Assembly: GCF_018732085.1 (NCBI RefSeq) | Contig: NZ_CP076103.1 | Location: forward strand, 806,001 to 870,000 | Source: Lysobacter capsici | GTDB lineage: Bacteria; Pseudomonadota; Gammaproteobacteria; Xanthomonadales; Xanthomonadaceae | Direction of reading: 5' to 3' | Length of the DNA: 64,000 nucleotides | Translations under genes and position numbers: made by a program | Shown here: in pieces, positions 17,502 through 24,699 of the stretch | Layout: each line of letters starts with the position of its first letter | How positions within the stretch are numbered: position 1 is the stretch's first letter | Notes under the pieces: generated by a model | Database searches by the model: none | What the model saw: the letters and a program-made list of their open reading frames with translations, nothing else | What the model was told of the DNA's origin: nothing

Positions 17502-17605
17502 CGCCGGTTGCCCGGCGCGACATATCGGCCGCTCCACCGGAGCGGCCTTCGCGTTTTCGCTTACGGCCGACGCGCTATCGGAATCCGGACGGCGACGCCG
17601 TCCGG
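17502..17605 (-). other. Three intercistronic hairpins between slipin and partner gene
   Basis: On the minus strand: CCGGACGGC-GTC-GCCGTCCGG (17605-17585), GGCCGCTCC-GGT-GGAGCGGCC (17547-17527) and CGCCGG-GCAA-CCGGCG (17517-17502; GNRA loop). None has a T-tract, so they may set mRNA processing or stability rather than termination. Confidence 0.7.
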
Positions 17606-17613
17606 TCCTGCGT

Positions 17614-18744
17614 TCAGCCGTTGCCCTTCAGGCTGACCAATTGCTTCATGACTCCCTCCAGACCGCCGAACACGGTCAACTTGTCGATTTTCTCGGTGAT
17701 CTTTTCCAGGACCTCGAGTTCCTTCAGACGCATCAGCACCGGACTTTCCTCGATCAGCTTGGCGGTGTTGAGCAGGCTGCGCGTGGCGTTCGCCTCCTCG
17801 CGGCGGCGGATCACGTTGGCTTGCGCGGTCTTCTCCGCCTGCACCACGCCGTTGAGGATCTCCTTCATTTCGCCCGGCAGGATCACGTCCTTGACGCCGA
17901 CACCCAGCACCTCCACGCCGACCTGCGAGGCCTGGCCGCGCACGTAGCCGAAGATGTCGGCATCGAGCGACGCCTTGTCGCCGAGCAGTTCGTCCAGGGT
18001 CTTGGCCGAGACCGCCTTGCGCAGGCCGTACTGCAACTCGCGATAGACGTGGTCGAGGTACTTGGCGACCTGGATGCGCGCGGCGGCCGGGTCGGACACG
18101 CGCAGGCTGGCGGCCAGGTTCACGCGCAGCGACACCTTGTCGCGGGTCAATAATTCCTGGCCCGAGACCTCCATCGACTGCACGCGCAACTCGATCACTT
18201 CTACTGCGACGTTCTTGCGCACGTTCCAGAACGCATAGGCGCCCGGCTCGAGACGACGCACGAACGTGCCGTCGACGAACAACAGGCCGGCCGACTGGGT
18301 CGGCACCACGCCGGCGACCGCGACCTTGTCGAGGTAGCTGAGTTGACGCAGCGCGTTGGCGACGTCGCGCTCGACTTCCAGACCGTCGCTCAGCGCGACG
18401 GTGTGGATGGCGATCTCGGCCAGACCCTTCCAGTACAGACGGCGGGTGCCCGGCGGCAGCACATCGGCGACGCGGCCGTTGCGCAGCATCAAACCGATCT
18501 CCTGCATGCCCAGGTCGGCCAGCACGAAGTGGTTCTGCAGACGCGGGCCGAGACCGGCGATCAACGCCTCGGTGTCGCGGCCGGTGTATTCGGCGTTGGC
18601 GATCGAATGCAGCGACAGTTCGAGCTCGCGCTTGAAGTCGCCGATGCGATGCACGCCGGGGCCGAGCACGCGCTCGATGCGGCGGTTGCGGTAAACCAGG
18701 ACGCGCTCGGCATCGCCGACCACGACCTTCTTGATCCAGAACAT
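17614..18744 (-). CDS. Slipin-family SPFH/band-7 protein of the RtcB locus
   Basis: 376 residues from MFWIKKVVVGDAERVLVYRN, chosen because AAGGAG lies just upstream; the frame is open further 5' but that part looks non-coding. SPFH proteins form membrane-associated cages; slipins are recurrent neighbours of RtcB in bacteria, with unknown role in RNA repair. Visible parts: N-terminal segment with GPGVHRIGDFKRELEL, the SPFH core around residues 160-300 (VEVIELRVQSMEVSGQELL, DKVSLRVNLAASLRVSD), then a coiled-coil Glu/Ala/Arg stretch (EKTAQANVIRRREEANATR) and KLIEESPVLMRLKELEVLEK. No N-terminal transmembrane helix is evident. It lies downstream of two tRNA-like RNAs on the same strand. Confidence 0.92.
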   Translation of the reverse strand: MFWIKKVVVGDAERVLVYRNRRIERVLGPGVHRIGDFKRELELSLHSIANAEYTGRDTEALIAGLGPRLQNHFVLADLGMQEIGLMLRNGRVADVLPPGTRRLYWKGLAEIAIHTVALSDGLEVERDVANALRQLSYLDKVAVAGVVPTQSAGLLFVDGTFVRRLEPGAYAFWNVRKNVAVEVIELRVQSMEVSGQELLTRDKVSLRVNLAASLRVSDPAAARIQVAKYLDHVYRELQYGLRKAVSAKTLDELLGDKASLDADIFGYVRGQASQVGVEVLGVGVKDVILPGEMKEILNGVVQAEKTAQANVIRRREEANATRSLLNTAKLIEESPVLMRLKELEVLEKITEKIDKLTVFGGLEGVMKQLVSLKGNG

Positions 18745-19139
18745 GACGCTCTCCTTGAGGTTCCGGTGGTCCGATCCGTGGTGATGGCCGTCGCGACCGA
18801 ATCGGTTGTCGCGATAGCGCCGGTGGCGTTGCGCGAAGGCGCAGCGGTGCATCGTCGCGTACGCGATGCGCACGCAACCTGGTATGGGATTCGCCGTACG
18901 GAGCGGCGAACGGAACAAGTTGGAAACGCCCCTTGACGTCGACATCGCGAAACCCGCGCGTGCTGGGCGCGGAGCCGGTGCGGCCGGGCATCGTGACGCT
19001 CCTTGTCGCGATGCGGGTGCCGCGCCGTTCCTTTGCCTTGCGGGCGTGGGTCCGCCGGCGATGCCGTCGCTGCGGTGTCCGTTGCGCGTCCTGTATCAGC
19101 GATGCCTGGCGAACTACCGCACGGGGCGTTTCCTGGGTT

Positions 19140-19176
19140 GGAACTTTCGTTCCTTGCGAACTGCTGGAAGGCAGTT
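19140..19176 (-). ncRNA. Two hairpins directly 3' of the tRNA-like pair
   Basis: Minus strand: AACTGC-CTTCCA-GCAGTT (19176-19159) and GGAAC-GAAA-GTTCC (19153-19140; GNRA tetraloop). They continue the structured RNA begun upstream, before ~400 nt of leader that precede slipin. No T-tract follows. Confidence 0.6.
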
Positions 19177-19244
19177 TGGGATAACGGGACTCGAACCCGC
19201 GACCACAGCATCAAGCCGCGCTCTACCGACTGAGCTATATCCAA
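19176..19244 (-). ncRNA. tRNA-like RNA 2 with shortened anticodon arm
   Basis: 69-nt cloverleaf-like element. Acceptor TTGGATA pairs with TATCCCA in 6 of 7 positions (U2-C mismatch); D arm GCTC-AGTCGGTA-GAGC keeps the GG pair; T arm is GCGGG-TTCGAGT-CCCGT; a TGGTC variable loop precedes it. The anticodon arm has only 13 nt (CGGC-TTGAT-GCTG) instead of 17, so no normal 5-bp stem with 7-nt loop can form. No CCA is encoded. Its 5' end abuts the previous element with no spacer. It is unlikely to decode; it may be a ligand, substrate or sensor for the RNA-repair proteins downstream. Confidence 0.75.
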
Positions 19245-19314
19245 TGGAAAGGGTCGGATTCGAACCGACGACCTGCGCACTGGTCGCTGCTCTACCTGGC
19301 TGAGCTACCTTCCC
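19245..19314 (-). ncRNA. tRNA-like RNA 1 with shortened anticodon arm
   Basis: 70-nt cloverleaf-like element. Acceptor GGGAAGG pairs fully with CCTTTCC (one G-U), discriminator A; D arm GCTC-AGCCAGGTA-GAGC; T arm GTCGG-TTCGAAT-CCGAC; variable loop AGGTC. The anticodon arm is 13 nt (GCG-ACCAGTG-CGC), four shorter than normal, exactly as in the next element. The elbow (D and T loops) is thus preserved while the decoding end is not. No CCA is encoded. A standard tRNA finder may flag it as a pseudogene. Confidence 0.78.
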
Positions 19315-19319
19315 GGGAA

Positions 19320-19509
19320 GCAGCATCCATCCACGCACTTCGGCATACGCCACGGCAGTGCCGCGCGCACCGGACGGGATGCAAACCCGTACCGCTGTAG
19401 TGCGTTTCATCGGATGCTGCGTATTGCCGTGTGTCGCCACATGGCAATGAGTTGGGCGCAAGCGCCCGTTCGTTGCCACACGCACGCACCGCCCGTACCG
19501 AAGCACCGG
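19320..19509 (-). ncRNA. Structured RNA leader upstream of the tRNA-like pair
   Basis: Minus-strand hairpins in order: CCGGTGC-TTCG-GTACGGG (19509-19492; one mismatch, UUCG loop), GGGCG-CTTG-CGCCC (19467-19454), an 11-bp stem with GCGA loop and one A-C mismatch (19448-19423), then a branched domain closed by GCAGCATCC/GGATGCTGC (19420-19412 with 19328-19320, 9 bp) and ACGCACT/AGTGCGT (19405-19399 with 19339-19333, 7 bp). Inside is ACGGG-TTTGCAT-CCCGT, with T-arm geometry, plus two short hairpins. Three classic stable tetraloops on one strand argue for a real structured RNA. No ORF is credible here. Ends of the transcript are unknown. Confidence 0.65.
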
Positions 19510-19620
19510 GGTACAGCGCTGCAAGCGCCTCGACGGCCTGACCCCTGAGACTGCGATGCTTCGGGGTCTTGTGCGGATGGCGTTTCAAGGGGTTTTTACG
19601 ACGATTCCTTTGCGAGCGCT

Positions 19621-19657
19621 GAAACGAAAACGCCCCCGGTGGTGAACCGAGGGCGTT
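19621..19657 (-). terminator. Rho-independent terminator upstream of the structured RNA
   Basis: Minus strand: AACGCCC and GGGCGTT arms with an inner CGG/CCG stem, followed by TTTTCGTTT. It separates the small upstream frame from the RNA-repair locus, so that locus probably has its own promoter between here and ~19570. None was recognised with confidence. Confidence 0.75.
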
Positions 19658-19667
19658 CGCGTTCCTC

Positions 19668-19692
19668 GGGAGATCGGGGCGACCGATCTCCC
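19668..19692. other. 10-bp perfect hairpin
   Basis: GGGAGATCGG (19668-19677) pairs with CCGATCTCCC (19683-19692) over a 5-nt loop; it lies just 3' of the small frame on the minus strand, before the terminator. Confidence 0.6.
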
Positions 19693-19705
19693 GTGGCAAA
19701 GGGAG

Positions 19706-19822
19706 TCAGTCCGGCAGGTGCAGAAAGTCGATGCGACCGCGCTGCGACCGCGCGCAGTCGCGCATGCCCAGGCGCGCGGGCCCGGTGGCGTTCTGCTTGG
19801 CGATGTAGGCGTTGAAATGCAT
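19706..19822 (-). CDS. Possible 38-residue small protein
   Basis: Short frame beginning MHFNAYIAKQNATGPARLGM and ending DFLHLPD. It is followed by a hairpin and a good terminator, which is why it is listed, but no convincing ribosome site precedes it. No family recognised. It could equally be the 3' end of a decayed gene or an untranslated RNA. Confidence 0.3.
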   Translation of the reverse strand: MHFNAYIAKQNATGPARLGMRDCARSQRGRIDFLHLPD

Positions 19823-20020
19823 GGGAGGCGGTCGGTTCGCTGAAGTGGTTAGGACGATGGGCGCGAACAATACGCGCGGGAAAATCGATATGCAAGACCG
19901 TTCGTCGTGTTGTGAGTGGTTTTTGTTTTGGGATGGGTGAGTTGCTCTGTCGTGAATGAGGAGCGTTGGAATGTTCGGGCTTCGATGTCGGTGCTCGTAT
20001 CCACGCCGACAATTACGTCG

Positions 20021-20163
20021 ACACCGACACCGACACCGACACCGGTTCCGATGCAGACATAACCCTCCACACCGTCATTCCCGCCTTCGCGGGAATGACG
20101 AGCTGGAGGGTTTTACTTCGACTCGTTCCCTCACCCCGGCCCTCTCCCGCAAGCGGGAGAGGG
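20021..20163. repeat. Hexamer microsatellite and palindromic repeats in gene-free spacer
   Basis: The spacer 19823-20245 has no supportable gene. It holds four copies of ACACCG (20021-20044), the hairpin GTCATTCCCGC-CTTC-GCGGGAATGAC split at 20074-20084 and 20089-20099, and a REP-like CCCTCTCCCGC element at 20128-20163. Confidence 0.8.
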
Positions 20164-20245
20164 AGACAGGCGCGCAAGCGCGTCGAGGTTTTCGGGCGGC
20201 GTCGGCGCGAAGGTGCCGTCGGTCACGATGATCGCGACGGTGCCG

Positions 20246-20809
20246 TCAAGCTGCGATCATTGCGACGATGTCGTCGACATTCATCACCTCGGCGAACTCC
20301 GCCCGCAACGTGGCCAGATGCGCGCGACTCACCGCATCGGCCGCGATCACCGAGCCATCGGCGTCGACCAGGTCGAAACAGAAACACGCATCGGCGATCA
20401 CCAGCGTGCGATAACCCAGGTTGCTGGCGACGCGCGCGGTAGTCGACACGCACATGTCGGTGCTGATGCCGAACAGCACGATTGTGTCGATGCCGCGGCG
20501 ACGCAGGCGCAAGTCGAGGTCGGTGCCGATGAAGGCGGCGTTGACCGACTTGCCGATCACCGTTTCGCCGGCGAGCGGCTCGAAGCCGGGGCGAAACGCA
20601 TGGCCCGGATGCGAGGGATGCAGGGTCGATGCGTCGATGACGGAGTCGTGGCGCACGTGGATCAGCGGCAGGCCGCGCGCGCGCCAGGCATGCAGCAGGC
20701 GCTGGCCGTTGGCTTCCATCTGCGGGTTGTTGCGCGGACCCCACGGCGGATAGTCGAAGCCGCGTTGTACGTCGATGGGAATCAGGGCGGCGCGCTGCGG
20801 ATCGATCAT
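20246..20809 (-). CDS. Isochorismatase-family cysteine hydrolase
   Basis: 187 residues from MIDPQRAALIPIDVQ. The family hydrolyses amide or vinyl-ether bonds (nicotinamidase, isochorismatase and relatives) in the cytoplasm. The Asp-Lys-Cys triad is visible: Asp in LIPIDVQRGF, Lys in VIGKSVNAAFIGTDLD, Cys in FGISTDMCVSTTAR. The Thr-Asp-Met-Cys-Val-Ser context is typical of the broad family, so the substrate is undetermined. It lies 109 nt downstream of an ABM-domain gene on the same strand, and both are divergent from an Lrp-type regulator, suggesting joint control. Confidence 0.88.
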   Translation of the reverse strand: MIDPQRAALIPIDVQRGFDYPPWGPRNNPQMEANGQRLLHAWRARGLPLIHVRHDSVIDASTLHPSHPGHAFRPGFEPLAGETVIGKSVNAAFIGTDLDLRLRRRGIDTIVLFGISTDMCVSTTARVASNLGYRTLVIADACFCFDLVDADGSVIAADAVSRAHLATLRAEFAEVMNVDDIVAMIAA

Positions 20810-20918
20810 GGGTAGTTGCCTGTTGCGTTGATTGGGTTGAGGCGATGCGTGGGGTGCGCGGAGGGCTGGCCCGACGGATCGAGGCGACGATCCGGGATGG
20901 CGCATGTCGACGAGCCGT

Positions 20919-21281
20919 TCACTCGTCGCCGTCGGGGCGCTCGCGCCGCGGCCCGCCATAGGCGCGTTGCACGATCGCCACGCGTTGCTCGAAGCGCTGG
21001 TACCACAGCCGATGCCCCAGCTCGCGCGCGACCGTGTGCTCGGCGTGCTCGCGCCACGCGCGGATCGCGTGTTCGCTGTCGAAATAGGCGACGGTGATCC
21101 CGAAGCCGTCGGCGCCGCGGGTCGATTCGAAACCCAGGAACCCGGGCTGTTGCCGCACCAGTTCGACCATGCGCGTCGCCGCGTGCTCGTAGCCGGCATC
21201 GTCGTGCGCGCTGCGTTGCGAGGAGAAGATCACCGCGTAGTACGGCGGCGCGGGCAGGTCGGCGAAGGCGGAGGTGGACAT
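20919..21281 (-). CDS. Antibiotic-biosynthesis-monooxygenase (ABM) domain protein
   Basis: 120 residues from MSTSAFADLPAPPYYAVIFS. ABM proteins are small ferredoxin-like dimers acting as monooxygenases or stress enzymes. Features: the strand YYAVIFSSQRS, the helix YEHAATRMVELVRQQPGFLG, then ESTRGADGFGITVAYFDSEH and AIRAWREHAEH, in the family order. The end is charged (GGPRRERPDGDE). Likely co-transcribed with the isochorismatase-like gene; the Lrp-type gene starts 129 nt away on the other strand. Substrate unknown. Confidence 0.85.
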   Translation of the reverse strand: MSTSAFADLPAPPYYAVIFSSQRSAHDDAGYEHAATRMVELVRQQPGFLGFESTRGADGFGITVAYFDSEHAIRAWREHAEHTVARELGHRLWYQRFEQRVAIVQRAYGGPRRERPDGDE

Positions 21282-21409
21282 CGGCGGGCCGGGTGGGGAA
21301 CCGCCGTCACTGTGCGTGCTCGCCCGCGCCGGTCTCAACCCGGCACAATGCCGGTCTCGCCCGGCGCCGCCGGGCATCCACACGCGCCGCCCGACCGGAG
21401 CCGCCGCCG

Positions 21410-21844
21410 ATGAAGACCCTGGACGAAGTGGACCGCAAGCTGATCGCGCTGCTGCAGGACAACGCGCGGCTGTCGACGGTGGCGCTGGCCAAGGCGGTGG
21501 CGTTGTCGCGCAGCAGCGTGCAGGAGCGGCTGCAACGGCTGGAAGCGAGCGGGGTGATCGCGCAGTACACGGTGCGTCTGGGCAGCGGCGGCGATCCGCT
21601 GCGGGCGTGGTTGCTGCTGCGTTACGGCGAGGGCTTCAGCTGCGACGACGTGGTGCCGTTGCTGGTCGAGCTGACCCAGGTACGGCTGGTCCACAGCGTG
21701 GCCGGCGAGACCGACCTGATGGTGCTGGTGGAGACGCGCACGCCGAGCGAACTGGCCGATCTGCGCGAACAGGTCGCGGCGATGAAGGGCGTGGACGACG
21801 TGACCACGATTCCGGTGCTGCGCACGGCGCTGGATCGTTTGTAG
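21410..21844 (+). CDS. Lrp/AsnC-family transcriptional regulator
   Basis: 144 residues from MKTLDEVDRKLIALLQDNAR. The AsnC helix-turn-helix is clear (LSTVALAKAVALSRSSVQ, ERLQRLEASGVIAQYTV); the C-terminal RAM domain follows (VRLVHSVAGETDLMVLVETR, VDDVTTIPVLRTALD). These proteins sense amino acids or related small molecules. Divergent from the ABM and isochorismatase-like genes, its probable targets. The frame is open upstream but the ATG at 21410 starts the family's conserved N-terminus. Confidence 0.92.
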   Translation: MKTLDEVDRKLIALLQDNARLSTVALAKAVALSRSSVQERLQRLEASGVIAQYTVRLGSGGDPLRAWLLLRYGEGFSCDDVVPLLVELTQVRLVHSVAGETDLMVLVETRTPSELADLREQVAAMKGVDDVTTIPVLRTALDRL

Positions 21845-21937
21845 TCGCGCCTTTAGTCGCGCAGTCGTGGCCCGCGCCGCGTCACCTGCCGGTTGCGCGG
21901 ACGGACGCGGCGCGCGTCGATACGACGGCGAGGCGGA

Positions 21938-22972
21938 CTATTCGGATTCCAGATCGGCCAGCGTCATCACCCAGGCCGGCACTTCGGGCTCGTCGCCGAA
22001 GAAACTCCTCGGCTTCTTCTCGCCGATCGCCCAGCGGTGAATCCAGCTCGGTCCGGCCGGGCCGGTGTAGGCGTCGGCGCGTCGGTAGGCCGGATCGCGC
22101 ATGGCTTCGTCCAGGCCGATGAAGCGATAGCCGCGCTTTTGCACCATCGCGACTAAGTCGGCGTAAGTGTCGGCGTTGAGCGCGTTGGCGTGGATCAGCC
22201 AGATCTGCGGCAGGTTGTAGCCGAGCAGGTCGATCGACTGCTGTTCGTAGTAGTCGATTTTCGCGCCCATGTAGGCGATGTAGTCGCGGCGCAGCCGGGC
22301 CTTGAGCTTGCCGGCGTCCTTGGCGTCGGTCGCATGCAGGTACGCGCCCGCCCAGATCCAGTCGGAGTTGTCGACCGTGACCGGCGCGATGCGGTAGTCG
22401 TGTTCGCTCAGGAAGCGTTCCAGCGCGGCCTTGTCCTGCGCGCTGCGGCCGGCGCGCAGGTAGGGATGGCGGAACCAGTGCGGTTGTTGTTCGCGCGCCT
22501 GCAGCAGCGGCCGCAGTTGCCGTTCGCCGCGCAGGATGTCGTCCTGATAGGCCGGCAGGCCGACCGCGTGCAGGTCGGCGTGAGCGTAGGTGTGATTGCC
22601 CAGGGTGGCGCCGGCATCGAGCCAGTCGCTCAGCATCGCCAGGCGGTCGGCCTGCAGCTTGCCGTCGTGTTCGAGCTTGCCTTCGTTGACGAAGCCGATC
22701 GCGGGAATGCCGGCGCGCTTGATCGCCGCGACCAGGCGGCGATGGCCGGGCAGCGCCTGCGCGGTGCTGATGCCCGGCAACTGCACCCAGGGCAGGTCGT
22801 CGACGGTCATGACGATGCGGCGATCGGGCGTGGTCTTCTCCCGATCCGCATGCGTGTGGGCATCAGGGGTTGCGATCGCGGTGCCCAGCGGCTGCGCGGC
22901 GAGCAATACGGAGGCCAGCAGCGGCGCCAGCAGGCGACCGGGCGGGCGAGGGGACGGGGTGGGCGGGCGCAT
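21938..22972 (-). CDS. Secreted polysaccharide deacetylase (NodB-type)
   Basis: 344 residues. The signal peptide lies at residues ~14-35 (LLAPLLASVLLAAQPLGTAI), so the protein is exported. The NodB domain follows: catalytic/metal Asp58-Asp59 in IVMTVDDLPW and the metal histidines in GNHTYAHADLH (His127, His131). The family removes N- or O-acetyl groups from glycans such as peptidoglycan or chitin-like polymers. C-terminal motif IWLIHANALNADTY is also typical. Stands alone between the Lrp gene and a DUF6249 gene. Substrate unknown. Confidence 0.9.
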   Translation of the reverse strand: MRPPTPSPRPPGRLLAPLLASVLLAAQPLGTAIATPDAHTHADREKTTPDRRIVMTVDDLPWVQLPGISTAQALPGHRRLVAAIKRAGIPAIGFVNEGKLEHDGKLQADRLAMLSDWLDAGATLGNHTYAHADLHAVGLPAYQDDILRGERQLRPLLQAREQQPHWFRHPYLRAGRSAQDKAALERFLSEHDYRIAPVTVDNSDWIWAGAYLHATDAKDAGKLKARLRRDYIAYMGAKIDYYEQQSIDLLGYNLPQIWLIHANALNADTYADLVAMVQKRGYRFIGLDEAMRDPAYRRADAYTGPAGPSWIHRWAIGEKKPRSFFGDEPEVPAWVMTLADLESE

Positions 22973-23072
22973 GCGCGGTTCCGGGACGGGAAGCGGCGAT
23001 CATCGCCGCCTCCGTGCCGCCTGCAAACCGCCATGCGTCCCGGATCGGCGCGCAAGGCGCGAAGTTGCGACG

Positions 23073-23396
23073 TCAGTCCAGCTTGCGCGAGATGAAGTAG
23101 TAGGCCAGATTGCCGAGCCCCACCGCGCCGAGCAGCACCGCGATCGTGCCGGGGGTCGCATCGTCCCAGCCGGCGCCTTCGATGATGCCGAAGCCGACCG
23201 CGAGCAGGACCATGACGATGCCCCAGCGCAACGCGCCGTGGCGGCGGCGGATGTCTTCGTCGCGGGCCATCGAGCGCAACAGCTCTTCGGCGCCGCCGGT
23301 GGACAGCAGTTTGTTGCGGAAACGCGCCTCGACGACGATCTTGATCGCGAAGACGATGCAGACGAACAGGGTGATGGGGACAAGGATTCCAGGCAT
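23073..23396 (-). CDS. DUF6249-type small membrane protein
   Basis: 107 residues, three hydrophobic segments: LVPITLFVCIVFAIKIVVEA near the start, WGIVMVLLAVGFGII in the middle and GTIAVLLGAVGLGNLAYYFI at the end, with a charged cytoplasmic loop (RFRNKLLSTGGAEELLRSMA) between the first two. This layout matches DUF6249 proteins. Divergent from an ECF sigma factor gene, a common arrangement for this family, suggesting regulation by that sigma factor. Function unknown. Confidence 0.78.
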   Translation of the reverse strand: MPGILVPITLFVCIVFAIKIVVEARFRNKLLSTGGAEELLRSMARDEDIRRRHGALRWGIVMVLLAVGFGIIEGAGWDDATPGTIAVLLGAVGLGNLAYYFISRKLD

Positions 23397-23638
23397 GGCG
23401 GCAGTCTCGGTGGGTTCGGGTCTCGGTGCAATGGATACGGGGCCGCGGCGATCGGTTGCAGCCCGGTGTCCGGCCCGCCGGCGCCATGGGCCGGCGGGTG
23501 CCCGGCCTGCCGCGATCCCGACCCGGCGCCGGCCCGGGCCCGGCAGGGGTGACAGGTATCATTCGCACATCGGTGCGACCGCCACTGCAACCGTCGGCGC
23601 CTGGCCCGCATCCTCAGTGCGATGACCGGTCCCACACC

Positions 23639-24205
23639 ATGAACGACGACCGCAGCCTGGTCGCTGCCGTGCTCGCCCAGACGCCGGGCGCTTTCGAGCG
23701 CCTGGTCCGCGAGTACCAAGGGCTGTGCTGGCACATCATCCAGCGCATGGTCCGCCACCCCGACGACACCCGCGAGCTGTGTCAGGAAGCGTTCCTGCGC
23801 GTCCATCAGTGCCTGCACCAGTACCGCCACGAAAGCGCGCTCAAGTCGTGGATCGGCCAGGTCGCCTACTCGGTGGCCAAGCGCCATCTGGAGCGCAAGC
23901 GCATTCCGATCGTGGAAGTGGCCGACGACGAGGACGCGCTGTCGCCGCTGGACCTGGTCAGCGACGGCTTCGACCTGGAGGCGGCCTGCGCCGACGAGGA
24001 AGTCGCCGCCGGCCTGCACGCCGAGATCGAGGCGCTGCCGCCGTTGCAGCGCACGCTGCTGACCCTGTATCACCTGGAAGAAGTACCCATCGGCGAGATC
24101 GCCGCCATGACCGGCCTGGCCGAAGGTACGATCAAGAGCCACCTGTTCCGAACCCGGGCGCGACTGCGTCAGCGCCTGGAAGCCCGGCTGGGAGAATTCG
24201 CATGA
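23639..24205 (+). CDS. ECF-type RNA polymerase sigma factor
   Basis: 188 residues from MNDDRSLVAAVLAQTPGAFE. Region 2 is clear (FERLVREYQGLCWHIIQRMV, DTRELCQEAFLRVHQCLHQY, ALKSWIGQVAYSVAKRHLER) and region 4 follows (LPPLQRTLLTLYHLEEVPIG, EIAAMTGLAEGTIKSHLFRT). The next gene overlaps by 4 nt (ATGA) and encodes a membrane protein likely to act as its anti-sigma partner. The regulon may include the divergent DUF6249 gene. Inducing signal unknown. Confidence 0.93.
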   Translation: MNDDRSLVAAVLAQTPGAFERLVREYQGLCWHIIQRMVRHPDDTRELCQEAFLRVHQCLHQYRHESALKSWIGQVAYSVAKRHLERKRIPIVEVADDEDALSPLDLVSDGFDLEAACADEEVAAGLHAEIEALPPLQRTLLTLYHLEEVPIGEIAAMTGLAEGTIKSHLFRTRARLRQRLEARLGEFA

Positions 24206-24699
24206 GCAAGACCTACAACGACAAGACCGCCAGCGACCGCGCCGCCGCGCCGGGGTTCGACGACCCGCGCATCGAGCGCGAATGGCAGTTGCAGGAACGC
24301 GCCCAGCGCGAGGAACGCGCCGGCGCGCCGATGGCCGGCGACGATCCGCGCCTGGCCCAGTACCGCCTGCTGACCCGCGCGCTGCGCGCGCCGGTAATGG
24401 AGCCGATCCCGTTCGGTTTCGCCGAACAGGTCGCGCGCCGCGCGCAGGCCGTCGCCAGCACCAACGATCGGGTCGAACGCTATCTGCAGCAGTTGCTGCT
24501 CGGCGGGCTGGTCGTGCTGGGGGTGTTTTTCGCCTGGCAGAGCAGTCCGAACTGGCTGCCGGGCCTGCTGCAGCTGATGCCGCAGGGAACCGTGTCGTGG
24601 GGCCCGGTGGTGGCCGCCTGCTGCGCGGTGACCTGGGGCTGGGACGGCGTTGCGCGCGTGCTCGGCCTGGACCGCGACCGCGCAGGACACGCAGCCTGA
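24202..24699 (+). CDS. Probable membrane anti-sigma partner
   Basis: 165 residues, overlapping the sigma gene by 4 nt, so translation is coupled. The N-terminal ~95 residues are charged and helical (DPRIEREWQLQERAQREERA, then LLTRALRAPVMEPIPFGFAE) and would bind sigma in the cytoplasm; two hydrophobic segments follow (LLLGGLVVLGVFFAW; WGPVVAACCAVTWGW). No zinc-binding ZAS motif (HxxxCxxC) is visible. The call rests on gene order and topology. Confidence 0.6.
   Translation: MSKTYNDKTASDRAAAPGFDDPRIEREWQLQERAQREERAGAPMAGDDPRLAQYRLLTRALRAPVMEPIPFGFAEQVARRAQAVASTNDRVERYLQQLLLGGLVVLGVFFAWQSSPNWLPGLLQLMPQGTVSWGPVVAACCAVTWGWDGVARVLGLDRDRAGHAA

Noticed and set aside
17561..18991. Minus-strand frame starting at 18991 with a good AAGGAG site
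   Set aside because: Its first ~80 codons lack any recognisable pattern and then it runs out of frame through slipin. The ribosome-site-like sequence resembles a copy of the slipin one, so it may mark a lost gene, but coding is not supported.
19176..19314. Ordinary tRNA genes
   Set aside because: Both lack a normal 5-bp, 7-nt anticodon arm and encoded CCA, so they are listed as tRNA-like RNAs.
19421..19500. Sigma-54 promoter (GG-N10-GC) for an RtcR-type regulator
   Set aside because: Candidate -24/-12 pairs had wrong spacing or poor -12 elements, and no rtcR is present.
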